A DNA stretch of 64,000 nucleotides from the NCBI GenBank assembly GCA_028554795.2, contig JAPYKE020000037.1:3722501-3786500 (forward strand), given 5' to 3'. Each line of letters begins with the position of its first letter. The stretch's first letter is position 1. The translations under genes and the position numbers were made by a program. The notes beneath the pieces were generated by a model. That model was not told where the DNA came from, did no database searches, and was given only the letters and a program-made list of their open reading frames with translations. This stretch comes from Sinohyriopsis cumingii. Taxonomy: Eukaryota; Mollusca; Bivalvia; Unionida; Unionidae. Positions 1 to 45,472 of the stretch are shown in pieces.

Positions 1-1587
1 TATTTATTAGCACGTGAGCTCTGCTACATAATTTAGTCTTTATTGGAGATATTATATCTTTTCTAGAATGAAGGAAATAAAAATTCAGCACTTAGCGAAG
101 TTGAGATAAAGCCATGGACATGTCTTGTGTAGATCCATTTTAACTCTACGCTTTAAATATCGCCTAAGCTCACTGCACATGAACTAGGTGTTATTATGCA
201 ACCAATCAGGTTTTGGTAATTCTGTCGAAGTGAATGGAAAGCTACCGTCCTTCGAATGCTGCTAATTTGTATTTGTTTGTTACATGTACAAGATACGACA
301 ATTATATATTGAAACTCTGTAATGTAATTGAAACAAGCAATTTGTAAATAAATCTATATTAATTTTTGTAACTAAAGAAGCACGCTTCTTAACACTGTAC
401 GATGTTTAATATTTTGACTTCAGCACACACTTAGAAGCTGATAATCAAGTTATCTCCAAATGTACTATTCAATGTTTTATTAAAATAAAACTATTTCTTT
501 ATAATAAGAGAGTTCTAGCTTCGCAAGACACCTCTATAGCATTAAGACAAATAAACCTAATCGTCTTTACGGGACATCTGGCACCTGCACTCGTCTTAGG
601 TTGTGTTTATTTCACATTTATCAATTTGTCTCTAAGTCTAGAAGTAACATACACCTCTTGACCGTTTCATATTTAGAAATTGTTCTGGTACACATTTCCG
701 ATCATACGTACACCCCAGCCAGCATTTTGACTGTATACAAACCCTATTCAGATGAATAGGTTACAATATACGTCCGTTCAAACATGAGTGGGTTGAAAGT
801 TCCATAAAGGACATACTAAATGATTATCATTATTACCCTTCTCATTTATTGTTAACACCTATCATGAATTAAACTTATAATTCCAGGTTTTAATATACTA
901 TAAATTATAGTGAATGTCTCGACCCAATAAGTTTATCAGAGCACTTTTGTATTTTCAGAGACAATAATCACTTAAATTCAATAATTTAAAGAAAAAAGTC
1001 TCCAGCCCAAACCTACGGGTCACATCAGATATTATCCAACTTGAAAGTGCGAGATGTCATAGCACAAATGACCAAGTCGTCACAGTTACAATATTATATA
1101 GTTCTCTATTAAACCACAGGTCACAATTAGCATTTTCTATTTAAAGAAACTAATGGAATATAGCCTTCCAGAATGATCGTGGATTTTACAAAAACAAACC
1201 ATAACCTGTCAAATTTACTTAGGAAATTCCCAGAAACTGACTCAAATAAACACATTTCATAATTATATTAATATTGATCCTGATACTAAACACATACACA
1301 GAGAGAATAATTTAGCTGTGTATTAGTTGTTGACATAAAATTAAATAAAATGTCAATCAGATCAAGCAAAAACCAACTCAGTTCTGGACAAGCTCAAGCC
1401 CTGTAAACAATGTTATATTACAATAGCATCTAGATAATTAAGAAAATATTAAAACTAACAAATAAACAATTAAATTTAATGCACATGACACTAGGAAGGA
1501 CTCGTAACAACATTCTGAAATACATAAATAAAATCGGAAAAAGGAGACACATATAAAGTAAGTTTGCATGAAATTATAATACATTAA

Positions 1588-1618
<31 letters not shown>

Positions 1619-1739
1619 GAACAAAATAAATCAATAAATCAAAAGAAATCATGAAGGACGTGATCAGTCATCCAAATATACATCAGTCAAAAATAGTAAT
1701 ACATTATTTTCCCAACCTTGAAGACAGAGGCAAATTTGG
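1..1739. other. AT-rich intergenic DNA, no gene seen
   Basis: No open frame of note and no recognisable domain on either strand. The only structure seen is a short (AAAT)n run near 1585-1618. It lies 3' of the first IFI44-like gene, which is transcribed leftward and ends at 4626. Confidence 0.6.
1585..1618. repeat. (AAAT)n microsatellite
   Basis: Uninterrupted run of aaat/aata tetranucleotides. Confidence 0.9.
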
Positions 1740-2485
1740 TAAGACCAATATTCGTCAACTAACAACGACATGAAAAAGCCGAAATAAAACAAAATAGTAC
1801 ACGGTCCCGAGCCACAACATACAAATAGTCTGCAAAACAGCTACGACTATTACACAGTAGCAGGGGCGCATCTAAAAAGGAATATTATTAGTAACAGAAT
1901 ATAATTAAAAAACCAGCAAACGTCAGTTAACTAATGAAAGCTACGTTAACAAATATCACAATAATAAATATTAAAAAGAAACATAATAGAAGAAGACAAA
2001 CAGATCAATCAGGTTACGGTGTATCACGGTAACTAAAACCCTACACAAGGAATCAAGATGGTGAAAAGGAGGGGTCACAAAGAAGATAAGGATATAAGAC
2101 TAAACGAATGCAAAGGAAAAGCAAGGCGAACAGAGGATATACATAGATTAAGAAAAAAAAAAGAACTACACTTCAAGCAGGATAAAAGGAACAGCACCAG
2201 AAATAACGAAGGAACAATAAAATAATGAGAAGCGAATGGAACTAATGAGCACATGATACCGAAAATGCGGCACAAAGAAGTGAGAAAAGAAGTACAAGAT
2301 AGAAGACCACCATGTCAGAGCCTTGAGTGGACTCTGGGAAAGGAAACGAAGAAGTGAAAAACAAATGCCACCCCAACAAATAAAATAAAAGCCTCAGATT
2401 CACAGATTCACAGAAATGAAATGATGTCGCCGATGAAGAAATTTATACTCGAACATACTCCTCCCCTCGCCTCCATGAAAAACAG

Positions 2486-2607
<122 letters not shown>

Positions 2608-3317
2608 AAGGAAAAAATGAAGACAATAAGCTTTGAAAATTCAATAAATACAATAAATACTTTATTTTCCTAGAATATCAAGTGAAATGTGAGAAATTAG
2701 AACTTAGTGTCTAACGAATCTAATCCAAATATAGTACAAAATTTTAAAATTAGAAGTCCTACTAATAAAAGGTCATAAATAAAACAGTTCGAATCCCGAT
2801 GAAATCCAAAATTGATGACGATGACGTCTGTTGTAGCCTGCGAAATTCTCCAGTATAAACAGTTTCGTTGAATCACACAAAATAATTGTACAGTTTTTTA
2901 ATTTTATATAAATTTCGACAAAAATCATTGTCCAAGAATTACTTTAAAGCACTAGTATTTCAAGTAAAAGTAATCACTTGAAATCCAATAATTTGAAGAA
3001 AATAACATCTCAGCCCAAACTGGTTACAACAACACAACTTAACGTGTCAAAAGTTTAAAACACACTAACTACTTCTATACAAAATAGTAGGGAAACAATA
3101 AAAAATAATTATTTACTAGAACGGCCACTCTTCCCGAATCTAGGTCAAAAATAAGGTTCACTGTTTCTATTGTTATATCAGTCACGTCAAACAGAATTGA
3201 ACTGAATTTCTGGCAAATGTCAAATCCAGTAAACCAAATTACTTTACAATAGCATGTAATGTAATAAAAAAAAAATTCAAACTAACTAACAAACAATACA
3301 ATTATATATATTTTAGA

Positions 3318-3541
3318 CGGACCAGTACCTCTCTTGGCGCTGATCATTATGAGGTTGGTTAGGACTAGTCTGCCTGGTTTCAGCATAATATGACTGGATG
3401 GGACATGATGCTACATTTCTGTGCATTCTCATCCAGTGCTAGACATTACTATAAACTGATATACTGCAGACATAATAGCGATATGACTGAAATATTGTCA
3501 TAGCTACGTTAATAATCCAAATCCGAAAAACACATTCAGAA
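3318..3541 (+). mobile_element. SINE, 5'-truncated copy
   Basis: Matches the body of the SINE at 55036-55350: the cataatatgactgg(a/g)tggga block, then a gctagacat-tacta block, then gatatgactga and tagctacgtta. The tRNA-like head is missing. The same copy is present at the equivalent place in the right segmental duplicate, so it inserted before the duplication. Confidence 0.75.
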
Positions 3542-4625
3542 TACGTACTGTATTCATCGTACCATGGAACATCATATACATGCATAAGTAATACAGTCAT
3601 AAAAGTAACATCTATGACAACAATTTAGAATAACAAAATGATAAGATAAACAAATCTCCTAATTTTAAAATAGATATTTAAAGACTTTTTGACATATATG
3701 CATCAAAACTTTAAAATTTGACGTTATGCTATCAATGTGTATAGCATAATCATTTGAGACAGATACGTGCATTGGATGAGAGCTGAACCAAGTAATGTGC
3801 AAAATGTGTTCGTAAATTTTGTTAAACCGACTTAGGGAGCTATGCGGATGTTGAAAATTAACTGGGGCTCTTATTTGGAATATTACGTGCTAAACGATGA
3901 TTTCTTTCTAACAGAAACCTTACAAAAATGACGAGACTCATGTTCACTTTAACATAAGAATAATTTGAAATCGTTCAGCAAATTGAACGCGAGCATCCTA
4001 TATACATCGAGCGCAAGCTTGAATGATCAACAATAACAACCCCACAGCCACAGTCCCAACACATGTTATGGAGAACATGGGATGTACTCTTTGAAAGTTT
4101 TCTGTACATAAATCAAACGATCAAAGAATGATACACTTGAATCTGCAAGACAATGCTTCAAATGTTTGAATCAATATATCCATACTTCCAACAAGTATAA
4201 GATCTTCCACAAAATATTCATTAGAAGACACAAAAGAATCAGATAATTATTTCAAGCATTCAGAAAACATAATGTTAACTAAGATATCATGACTAGGTGC
4301 AACCCGGTATAACTAATATATTAATTTTATTCTCTGGCATTTTTTAAAAAGTGTTATTAACAGCGGAAACATGTATAATCTATACTTTAGGCAACAATAT
4401 ACTTCTTAAAATTTAAAAAAAAGCCTATTAAAATGAAACAACGGATATGTGCATCCGACATGAAAATGACACCACAGTCTTTGTCAATGTCAATCGGCAA
4501 ATCTGAAACGTCGTTTACGTGGTAAATAAATATTATGTGTCTCACATTGTTCATATGTATGAAGAGATACATATATGAAAACCTAATAGACAATATAAAC
4601 GTTTTTCATCGAGATACCTCCGCCT

Positions 4626-9858
<5,233 letters not shown>

Positions 9859-10374
9859 CTGTAAGTAAGTAATCAAATTCTACTTTTTAGAGAAAGTTCG
9901 TGGTCACACCTAAAGGTAATGCCTTCATTCAGCGATATCATGAGTATTCCTCGCAAAATTAAACACATATTGCTTATTATGTCTCTTTTTCTAGGATACT
10001 ATAATCGGTGTGTTCCCTGACATTAGAAGAAGCATTTTTCTGAAATGGGTCATATATATTTTGAATTTTGTTTTACGAAGAGCAAACAACACCAAGAAAC
10101 AAAACAAACAAAAATCATACTGTTCATTATCCCTCTCAGGAGTTCAAACTTTTATTATATGTGCCATTATTACAAAGACGGAAAATGTAATCTTGGCAGC
10201 AGTAAAATGTTTCCAAACCTGTCATTTTAAAATTGCAAATATAAAAACAAATATTGCGATCGAGTTGACAATCATGGCAGACCTGTTCTATGTATTTCAG
10301 AACATGATTCCTTTATGGTATTATTAGTTTATTGGTAAGTAGGAGTCCTGATGAAATGTGAACAAAAACTACAA

Positions 10375-14405
<4,031 letters not shown>

Positions 14406-15623
14406 CTATATACCAAGGGACAAATAGTTAATCTGCGATTTATGATTTGTTGTTGAATCCATATTCTAGTTTCGCTATGTGGAATTAATAAATGAACCAG
14501 CGCAGAGATTCAAAACAAATTAGCAAATGTTTCCAGAACACACGTTATTCGTGACAACTTGTAATTTTAGCAATGCTTTAGTTGTTGCTATTCAAATCGT
14601 GAATGTTAAAAAACGTACATACTTCCAGTTATTTTTAACATAGTATCCAATTACAGCCTCACATTCCCAACAAATTAGAATGTGTAATCATTTGTGTCTT
14701 GCTTAATTATAAATTGCTAAATTATACCCTGATATTATTTTTAAGTATATGCCTTTAAATGTAAGACTTCACTAATTTGGTTTCTTATTTATTTAGTTCA
14801 TTCTAGGACAATTTGATGAAATCCCTTTCGATAGTAATATATTCAGATCCACCAGTATTATCCCACCTATGCTATGCACTAACTGAAACAGTCAATGAAC
14901 AACATCAGTTTAGTTTACGTTGTGTTTTCTTTAGATAGTTACATTTCAAAAACATAAATGGAATACTTTTTGCAAGTGACCATTCCTGAACCAACCGATA
15001 CATTCATATTTCGGCCTCCGAAAAAGTCTAGAATTTAACTCAATGCAAATTTTATTTACTCTTTTGACTTTAAAAAGCTGCTTTATGTTTAAATGCAAAT
15101 AACATTCGTAATTTCAAACCCACTCTGAACATTCAGCGAAAATTGCTTAACGATGATGTGGATAGTACAGTAGGATGCAATAACAGCTAATAGATGTAGA
15201 CTTTCTACTTATGTTAAAGACATCTAATTGCTAGGAAAGTCAATGCAGAGTTTTTCAAATGAATTATTTTTGTGTTTTGTTGATCGTGATGGCTCCAATG
15301 CAGTGTTGACCTATACAAAATATTAAATATCTGAAGTCTTCAATATTTGTACATGCCGTACTCTTATTTATTCGAAATCGCTACCAAACCATTTTACCCC
15401 AACTATTATTTTAAGGAGGAAAGAAAATGTTTTAAGTCTCATGGCACTTTACCAGTTTAACTGACAGTCGGATCAGTCTATTGCATTTGATTCAGACGCA
15501 AATTATCAGATGTTATATGACATATGAGACATTCGCGAGAATGGCTGATAATTAATATCAAGAATTTTTAATGAGGCGCTTTGTGAACCCAATATTGATT
15601 TTAATCTTTTAGGTATAAATATT

Positions 15624-38937
<23,314 letters not shown>

Positions 38938-39261
38938 CTGGAGGTAAATTGATACATGACGCATTAGGATGATATTCTAGCATACAAAACGGTGTGAACC
39001 TGCATGTATGATGATGTTGTCAGCAATATGAATAAGAGAATTTGACTAAGACTCTTAATTATCGTTTCAAATTCAATAGAAACAGAACAAATACAATTAA
39101 TGGGACAATTCGCTTAAAATGGATTACATAATATTTATAGTCTGACCACATTTGTATTATTTTTGATTATAGTCTTGGCGTTTTTATTTGTCATGCACTA
39201 TTTATCGTAAATACCCGAATCATTATTGACAATTGATTTTAGTATGACAAAGCTCTTTGAA

Positions 39262-39382
<121 letters not shown>

Positions 39383-39595
39383 CGACCCCTTAATTCCTTT
39401 TGCTTGATTTCGATAGATCTGGTTCAATTGGTAATAAAATGCAAAGTCCCATGACATAAACTAATACTTATAAACAGACTGAATCAGGGCATATCGGTTG
39501 GGAGCGGGGATTATGAAACGAATGATTCTAGTCAGAGCTAGATCAGCAATTTTTCTGATTAGCATAATTCAAGATTTCATTGCACCGCATTAGAG

Positions 39596-41125
39596 TCAAT
39601 AATTAACTCTATGGAACAAACGCATGACATTTATTTGTTTCAAAACAATTACCTTTTCGTTAAAATCAGGCGCATCTCTCCAAGCTCTAGCACTAACAGA
39701 TGAATTTTTCTTCACCAAAAAGTTATCTGCAAAATCAATTATCTGGTCTAGGGCAACTATTGCCAATTGGCTTATTTTGTCATTTAAAACAATTTCATTC
39801 TCGTAGTTTTTGATGGGGTGTACAGTATTGATCGTCATTCCAAGCATCTCGGCTACATCGCTCACAGCCGCTTTGACCTTCGGGCACCGAAACACATCGG
39901 TAAGATCATCCTTAACTGTATTCGAGAGTTCGTCAACTTTAGTCAAGAGGACGACCTTTGGAATTTCTGCCAAAATAAAGCACACGCTAATTGTATCTGA
40001 ATGCAAGCTGATTGTTAATTTATAACTTATATCCAGTGGCCTGTATTAAATACAATCTGCTCTAATCAGACTGTGCCTATAAAGAAGAAAGTGGCACTAG
40101 AAAGGACACATAGCAATATAATTGAGAAGAAAGGAGTAAATGTGACAATCTGGGCATTGATATAATGAGACAACACACTCTAAGGAAAGGAGGAAATATA
40201 ACTAGTTCGGTGATATGCTTACCGTGAGATACGTCACATGGCGGTGTTCAAACTAAGGCTCTGAACCTTCTGAAGAATGTCGTTTTGCATATTTTAGATC
40301 CTATGACCTGGACTTTCTCTACACTTTGGTTTATGATATTGTAGTGCATTTGTATGCCTTATGCAAAGGTTGGTATATCGTACCTTTATAACTTTCTTTT
40401 TATGATAACAATTCACATTTAATTAAAAAGATGGGGGTTGGCGATATTTGTCTAAGATGTCTCATCATATGTGCCACCTTACTTTGTTTACTCATTTCCC
40501 CGTTCAAACCAGGCTTGTTCTCGATCAATGGTTGTTACCGAGTTCCAAGTTACGTTATGGCCAAATCAAATATTGTGGATGTAGCGAGATACTTCGGATG
40601 AGCTTGAACGTGGTTTGAAATGTTCATTAAATCTCTTTTTCATTGTCAATTCCGTGTCCACGATATAGTGGTGATTGCACTGACTTTCACCATGTGCGTT
40701 ACACTTAATGTGTTATGAGACTTATCATTTGGTTCTTGTTGTTTTAGGGTTTAACGCCATTTATTCAGCAAAAGATACATGGCGGCCATCATTAATGGTG
40801 GAGGAAGAACTTGTGGAAAACCCCGGAAACAACCACCGACCCACGAGAAGCTACTGGCAAGTTTTCTCACATACCAACGTTGGCCCAATCCAAGACTTCA
40901 ACCTCCGCAGATAGTGGTGAGAGGGCAGTGATATTTAACAGTGAGCACTTTAGACCACTCGGCAACTCTGGACCCCGACTTTGGGTGACCTAACATCTGT
41001 CTTAGGGTTCGATACGGTTTAAAACACATATTAATTTTGTGTCGCTGGAAAACGCCCTTCAAGTATAGGGAATTATCCGGAATTCGATGAACCTGATGTA
41101 ATCTTTGTTGAACAGGACATAACGG

Positions 41126-41157
<32 letters not shown>

Positions 41158-41808
41158 CACACATGCATGCATGCATGCATGCATGCATACATACATACAC
41201 ACACACACACACATACATACATACCATACATACATACATACATACACACACACATACATACATACATACATACATACATACATACATACATACATACATA
41301 CATACATGCATACATACATACATACATACATACATACATACATACATACATACATGCATACATACATACATCATACATCATACATACATACATACATTTT
41401 AGGAAGACATTTAAATGCATCATCGTACGGGTCATATTATGAACATGGTTTTTAGTCATTTGAAGGACTTGAATCTAACATCTGACGAAAGGTGTTTGCT
41501 AAAGTCATAGGTATATAATTGAAAATAAAAAAATGCTTATCTTTCCCTAAACCAGACGATTAAACAATATTCGCTGTTGTGGATTATGATACAACTGACA
41601 TTATTCAAATAATTAAACAAACTTAACCTAGGTTGCAAAGAGTTGGACAATAATAGGCATCTTCCAAATATCAAAGTACCAATTTAAAGTAGTAGGAAGG
41701 TACGCTTTGCATGATGTTAAATATAAAATATGACACTAGTTATATTTATATATCAACCAAACTCTTGGTATTCAGAACACGTTCTGCTTCAACTGACCGT
41801 CGGCACCC

Positions 41809-41894
<86 letters not shown>

Positions 41895-42615
41895 CAAATC
41901 ATGTGACGAATAACATTTATTTCAAGTGACTGGATAAAGCAAGGGATCAAGATTGTAATCGATTGATTAAGATAATTGTAATACTCTGACATCTGAACAG
42001 TGCAAGACTAGTATCTAGCTAGCCTAAGCACTTTCAACTCTTAATGAGTCTTTTTCAAAGGCAAATACAAAACATAGACAAGACATGTTTTCTTTTCAAT
42101 AATTCTCTAACTTTGCTTATTAGTCACCCGATAGCCTATAATTACAACTATAACAATGAAATATCCGGGATATACTTTGCTCGTACATAAATTAACATAA
42201 AATAACAGATGTCGCTATGGCTCATCGATTTATAGGTCAATTTGCAAAGACAACGGTTTTTCTGTTTTATCTGTTTGTCTTTTCTATGTTTTTATTTGCC
42301 TTTGAAAAAGATTAATTAAGAGTCGAAAGCCCTTAGGCTAGTTAGATACTAGTTTTGCACTGTTCGTAGTCAGTTTATTACACACACACACACACACACA
42401 CACATATCGGAAGGTATTTATACCCCTTTTGTTTAGTTTACGCTGAACTTTCTGTAATTGATTCAGAATCTTAGATCCAAGAACATGAAGCGAGCTTGCA
42501 TCTAAAACAAATACCACACAGTGAGCCTGATCTATTAGTCCGGGCCGCATATTGAATCCTGCAATTTTGTGATCAACGGTGACAGATGAAACCTGCGCAA
42601 AGGGTGTAAAAAAGA

Positions 42616-42678
<63 letters not shown>

Positions 42679-45365
42679 CTCAAGATTCGTGAACTAGCAA
42701 ATACATTAGTCTACACTGAGTACAATTTTTGTCATATAATTGCATAATCGCGAAATTATGGCGTGTAATGTGACTCTCTTATGGTTGTGAGCGATATTGT
42801 GTTCCAGCGTTTGCAAGAAGACAAGAAGAGGGTTTCCTGAAATACGATCATTAGATTGAAAGCAAAATATAAAACTTTATAAACATCCATGCCAGACAAA
42901 CAAGATAAACATTTGTCCTTACGTCCGTATTCCCATCTTTGGAGCATAGGCATTTTCAAAAAAGGAAAAAATAATAATTTCTAAATTGTTTATTTTATAT
43001 GTTAAATGTTCTGATTAATAGTGAAGCAATCACAGTATACAGATGAATCCAAACGAAAACTACATGCCTGTTGAATATGACTTATTAGGAAGCACGTTTC
43101 CGACACGTTACCAAATCTTTTCGAATACAGTATTGAATTACCATGTTTTAAAAACTGTACAGATAAATCATAAACATTATTGTCCATGTTTATCCCATAT
43201 TTCTTTTCAACCATAAATTTATCTTTGATTCTCACCTAAGTTTCAGAATATTTTTCAAACGTAGCCATATATGAAACTGGTGACCAATATGTGCCTATTG
43301 CTATTATAAATTCGTCAAGGTCAATAATGTTGTCTACTAGTTTATACATCCATCTACCTACCGTCATGCTTTCGGGTCTGTCATAATTTAGATTTACTTT
43401 ATTAAAATGAGACATAACCAGTTTCAATACTTTTTAAGGCTTCTGTCTTTCCTGTTAATTTAACTATTCGTTCAGAGATAATGTTGTTTCTAATGAGTTT
43501 CATTGACATATTAGAGTAGATATTATATATTCACAGTCTTCAATTTTAATATTGTGGATGATTTATCCAATTGTTATCCACACTTTTGTTTCCAACGTAA
43601 AGCTACAAACTGTACTGTTAAAGACATATCTACGAAATGTGTTAGACGCGCCAGACAAGTGGTGTTGGGTGTTACATTTTCGGTTTACATATCTTTAGTG
43701 TCCACATTTTAATGTCCTACATCCTATCTTTCCTTTCCCCCATTGAGCATTCGAAGATGTACACTTTAGTGTTTGGATCTCTATCACATATATAATGATA
43801 TTACAAATTCTTCAGCGTCAGTAAGATTGTCAACGTGTCTATCATTACATGCACCTTCAGTCAGGCTTAAGAGTGTGACTAGTAAATTGAATTTATATTT
43901 TTCTATTGAGACATAGAAAATGTTAATGTTTTAAAGGTTTGTGTATGTCTTGTCAGTCTAATCATTCTTTAAGTAGCGCGACTTTCTGTTGTAAAAATGG
44001 TCCAGCAGATTTCATAACACCCCAGTGAAAGTGCATTTGCACTAAATATTCATAGTTTATATCTGCCGTTTGCTTTCTGAAAAGTCTTTTTCAGTTTCAT
44101 ATCTTTATTTGTTTCCCGTCATCTGTTCAGCTGTCAGTCCACTTAACACAGCAAGGCAGAGAGGAGATAAAGGTAACTTTGAGATTCAACGTGTTAGCTT
44201 ATTTATATGATCTTAAATGACGGGTAACTGAAGAGAATTACAAAACGCTATAATGCTAAAAATTATAGAAAATATGTGTTAATTTTTGCTTTCTGTCTCT
44301 TGCAGTGTTCGTCCAAATACCTGGCATCCATCGGGCAGGTTCCCATCTATTAAATACATTATATTCTGCTCACTGGGCCCAAAATCATCCTGTAACCCAG
44401 GCGTATCACATAGGCGGAATCTTAAACAACCATGCTTTCTTTCTGATTGAATCTGGTGTTGCCTGTACTATAAAGACACAGATCACAAATTACTTCTAGA
44501 CTGGGTTAAATTTCGAATAGTTAAACTTTGCAAGAATAATAAACAGTTTCAAATTTATTTTCTTCTTTAAAATTTTATTGTTTTTTTTGTGTGTGTTAAA
44601 GTTTGCTCCTTATGGATTACTCATAATTCTGCTAGGAAATAAGCAACAATTAAGGGTTAAACTGTCATACGCAATATCAGTCCCTCAACCACTCCACGGC
44701 CCAATAATGTCAAGGACATGAGGACGATCAGCTAGTAAGATATACGTATTAAGTATAAACATTATATCTCGAGTTAAAGCAGCAAGGTGTTTGTATCGAA
44801 GATGTTACACAATAGAAGAAAACATATTCGTGTATAAACCGCCTAACCCATTAACGAGGAAAACAAGATGAAACAAAGTACACGTTAAGGGAAGCAGAAC
44901 CGATCAATCGCATGGCTTGGGCCTCATGTAATAGATTGTGTTGCAAAATCAAATGCATATCCTTTAATCTCCATTTCACGAGCCATTATGTATTGTTTGA
45001 ATCAGAAGATGTCTTTCTCCTGCCACTACTAAACATCATATGATTAGTTTGGACTTTAAGAAGGAAGGTCCAAAACTGAGGTCAACAGATTACGTGCGAC
45101 TTCAGTTACTAAACAAACTGTGTTGACACAAGACCCAGTTACAAAATAATTGACACGAGAGAAACTTTACCACTGTTGTTAGGCTGCTGTAACATTTCCC
45201 GCTGTTAGTTTGATTGGTGATCCTATCATTGAAAATCGAGCTGATGGTGTTGACAAAGCTGGACTTTCCTGCTCCAACTGGTCCAATTATTAGAATTCTT
45301 GCCTCTGGAACGTTCAAAGCAGGATGTGGGCTGTACTTTTCTATTTTGTCCCTCAATCTATCCAG
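39596..45365 (-). CDS. IFI44-like GTPase gene, unit D
   Basis: Four exons: 45171-45365 (G1, 195 nt), 44321-44467 (G3, 147 nt), 42424-42592 (169 nt) and 39653-39966 (or to the stop at 39596). Motifs are GPVGAGKSS, a more classical G3 CDTPG (the other units have CDTCG), HCVVFVLD and TKVD, then PIKNYEN and a WRDAP motif. Two exons are 3 nt shorter than in units A-C, keeping the frame. The last exon reaches a GGTAAT donor-like site, so a terminal exon may follow. The first called exon starts with LDRLRDKIEK and has no start codon. Its introns contain a mollusc-type repeat, tetranucleotide and TA tracts and an unrelated ORF pair at 43.0-43.4 kb. Confidence 0.8.
40735..40995 (+). mobile_element. 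Degraded mollusc-type interspersed repeat
   Basis: Reads ggtttaacgccattta, then atggcggccatcattaatgg, then a ggaggaag-rich stretch, ggaaaaccccgg and cgacccacgag. This order resembles a very common molluscan repeat (ACGCC start, GGCGGCCA, GGAGGAAACCGG, CCCACGACC), recalled from general knowledge. Diverged, non-coding. Confidence 0.45.
41127..41396. repeat. (CATA)n/(CATG)n/(CA)n microsatellite array
   Basis: About 270 bp of catacata units with catg and caca patches. All six frames over it are artefactual. Confidence 0.95.
41813..41891. repeat. (TA)n microsatellite
   Basis: TA run in an intron of unit D. Confidence 0.95.
42618..42675. repeat. (TA)n microsatellite
   Basis: TA run just 5' of an exon of unit D (acceptor at 42593). 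Confidence 0.95.
43002..43427 (-). pseudogene. Unrecognised ORF with one in-frame TAG
   Basis: A single minus-strand frame of about 141 codons, broken once by TAG at 43236-43238. The protein-like sequence is well mixed (DRPESMTVGRWMYKLVDNII, then LDEFIIAIGTYWSPVSYM, later SETCFLISHIQQACSF) and not low complexity. I do not recognise it. It sits inside an intron of unit D on the same strand. It could be a retrocopy or transposon fragment, or an unrelated exon; GTGAGA right after the TAG would also be a donor site. Confidence 0.35.
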
Positions 45366-45376
45366 CTATTGTGAAG

Positions 45377-45378
<2 letters not shown>

Positions 45379-45460
<82 letters not shown>

Positions 45461-45472
45461 ATGTGTGTGTTC
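45379..45472. repeat. (TA)n(TG)n compound microsatellite
   Basis: TA run followed by a TG run, directly upstream of the G1 exon acceptor of unit D. Confidence 0.95.

Noticed and set aside
41127..41396. Regular short repeats resembling a CRISPR-like array
   Set aside because: Simple tetranucleotide repeat with no unique spacers, in eukaryotic DNA.
40898..41459. Long Met-Tyr-Val-Cys or His-Thr-Tyr-Ile frames on both strands
   Set aside because: Products of the CATA tetranucleotide array.
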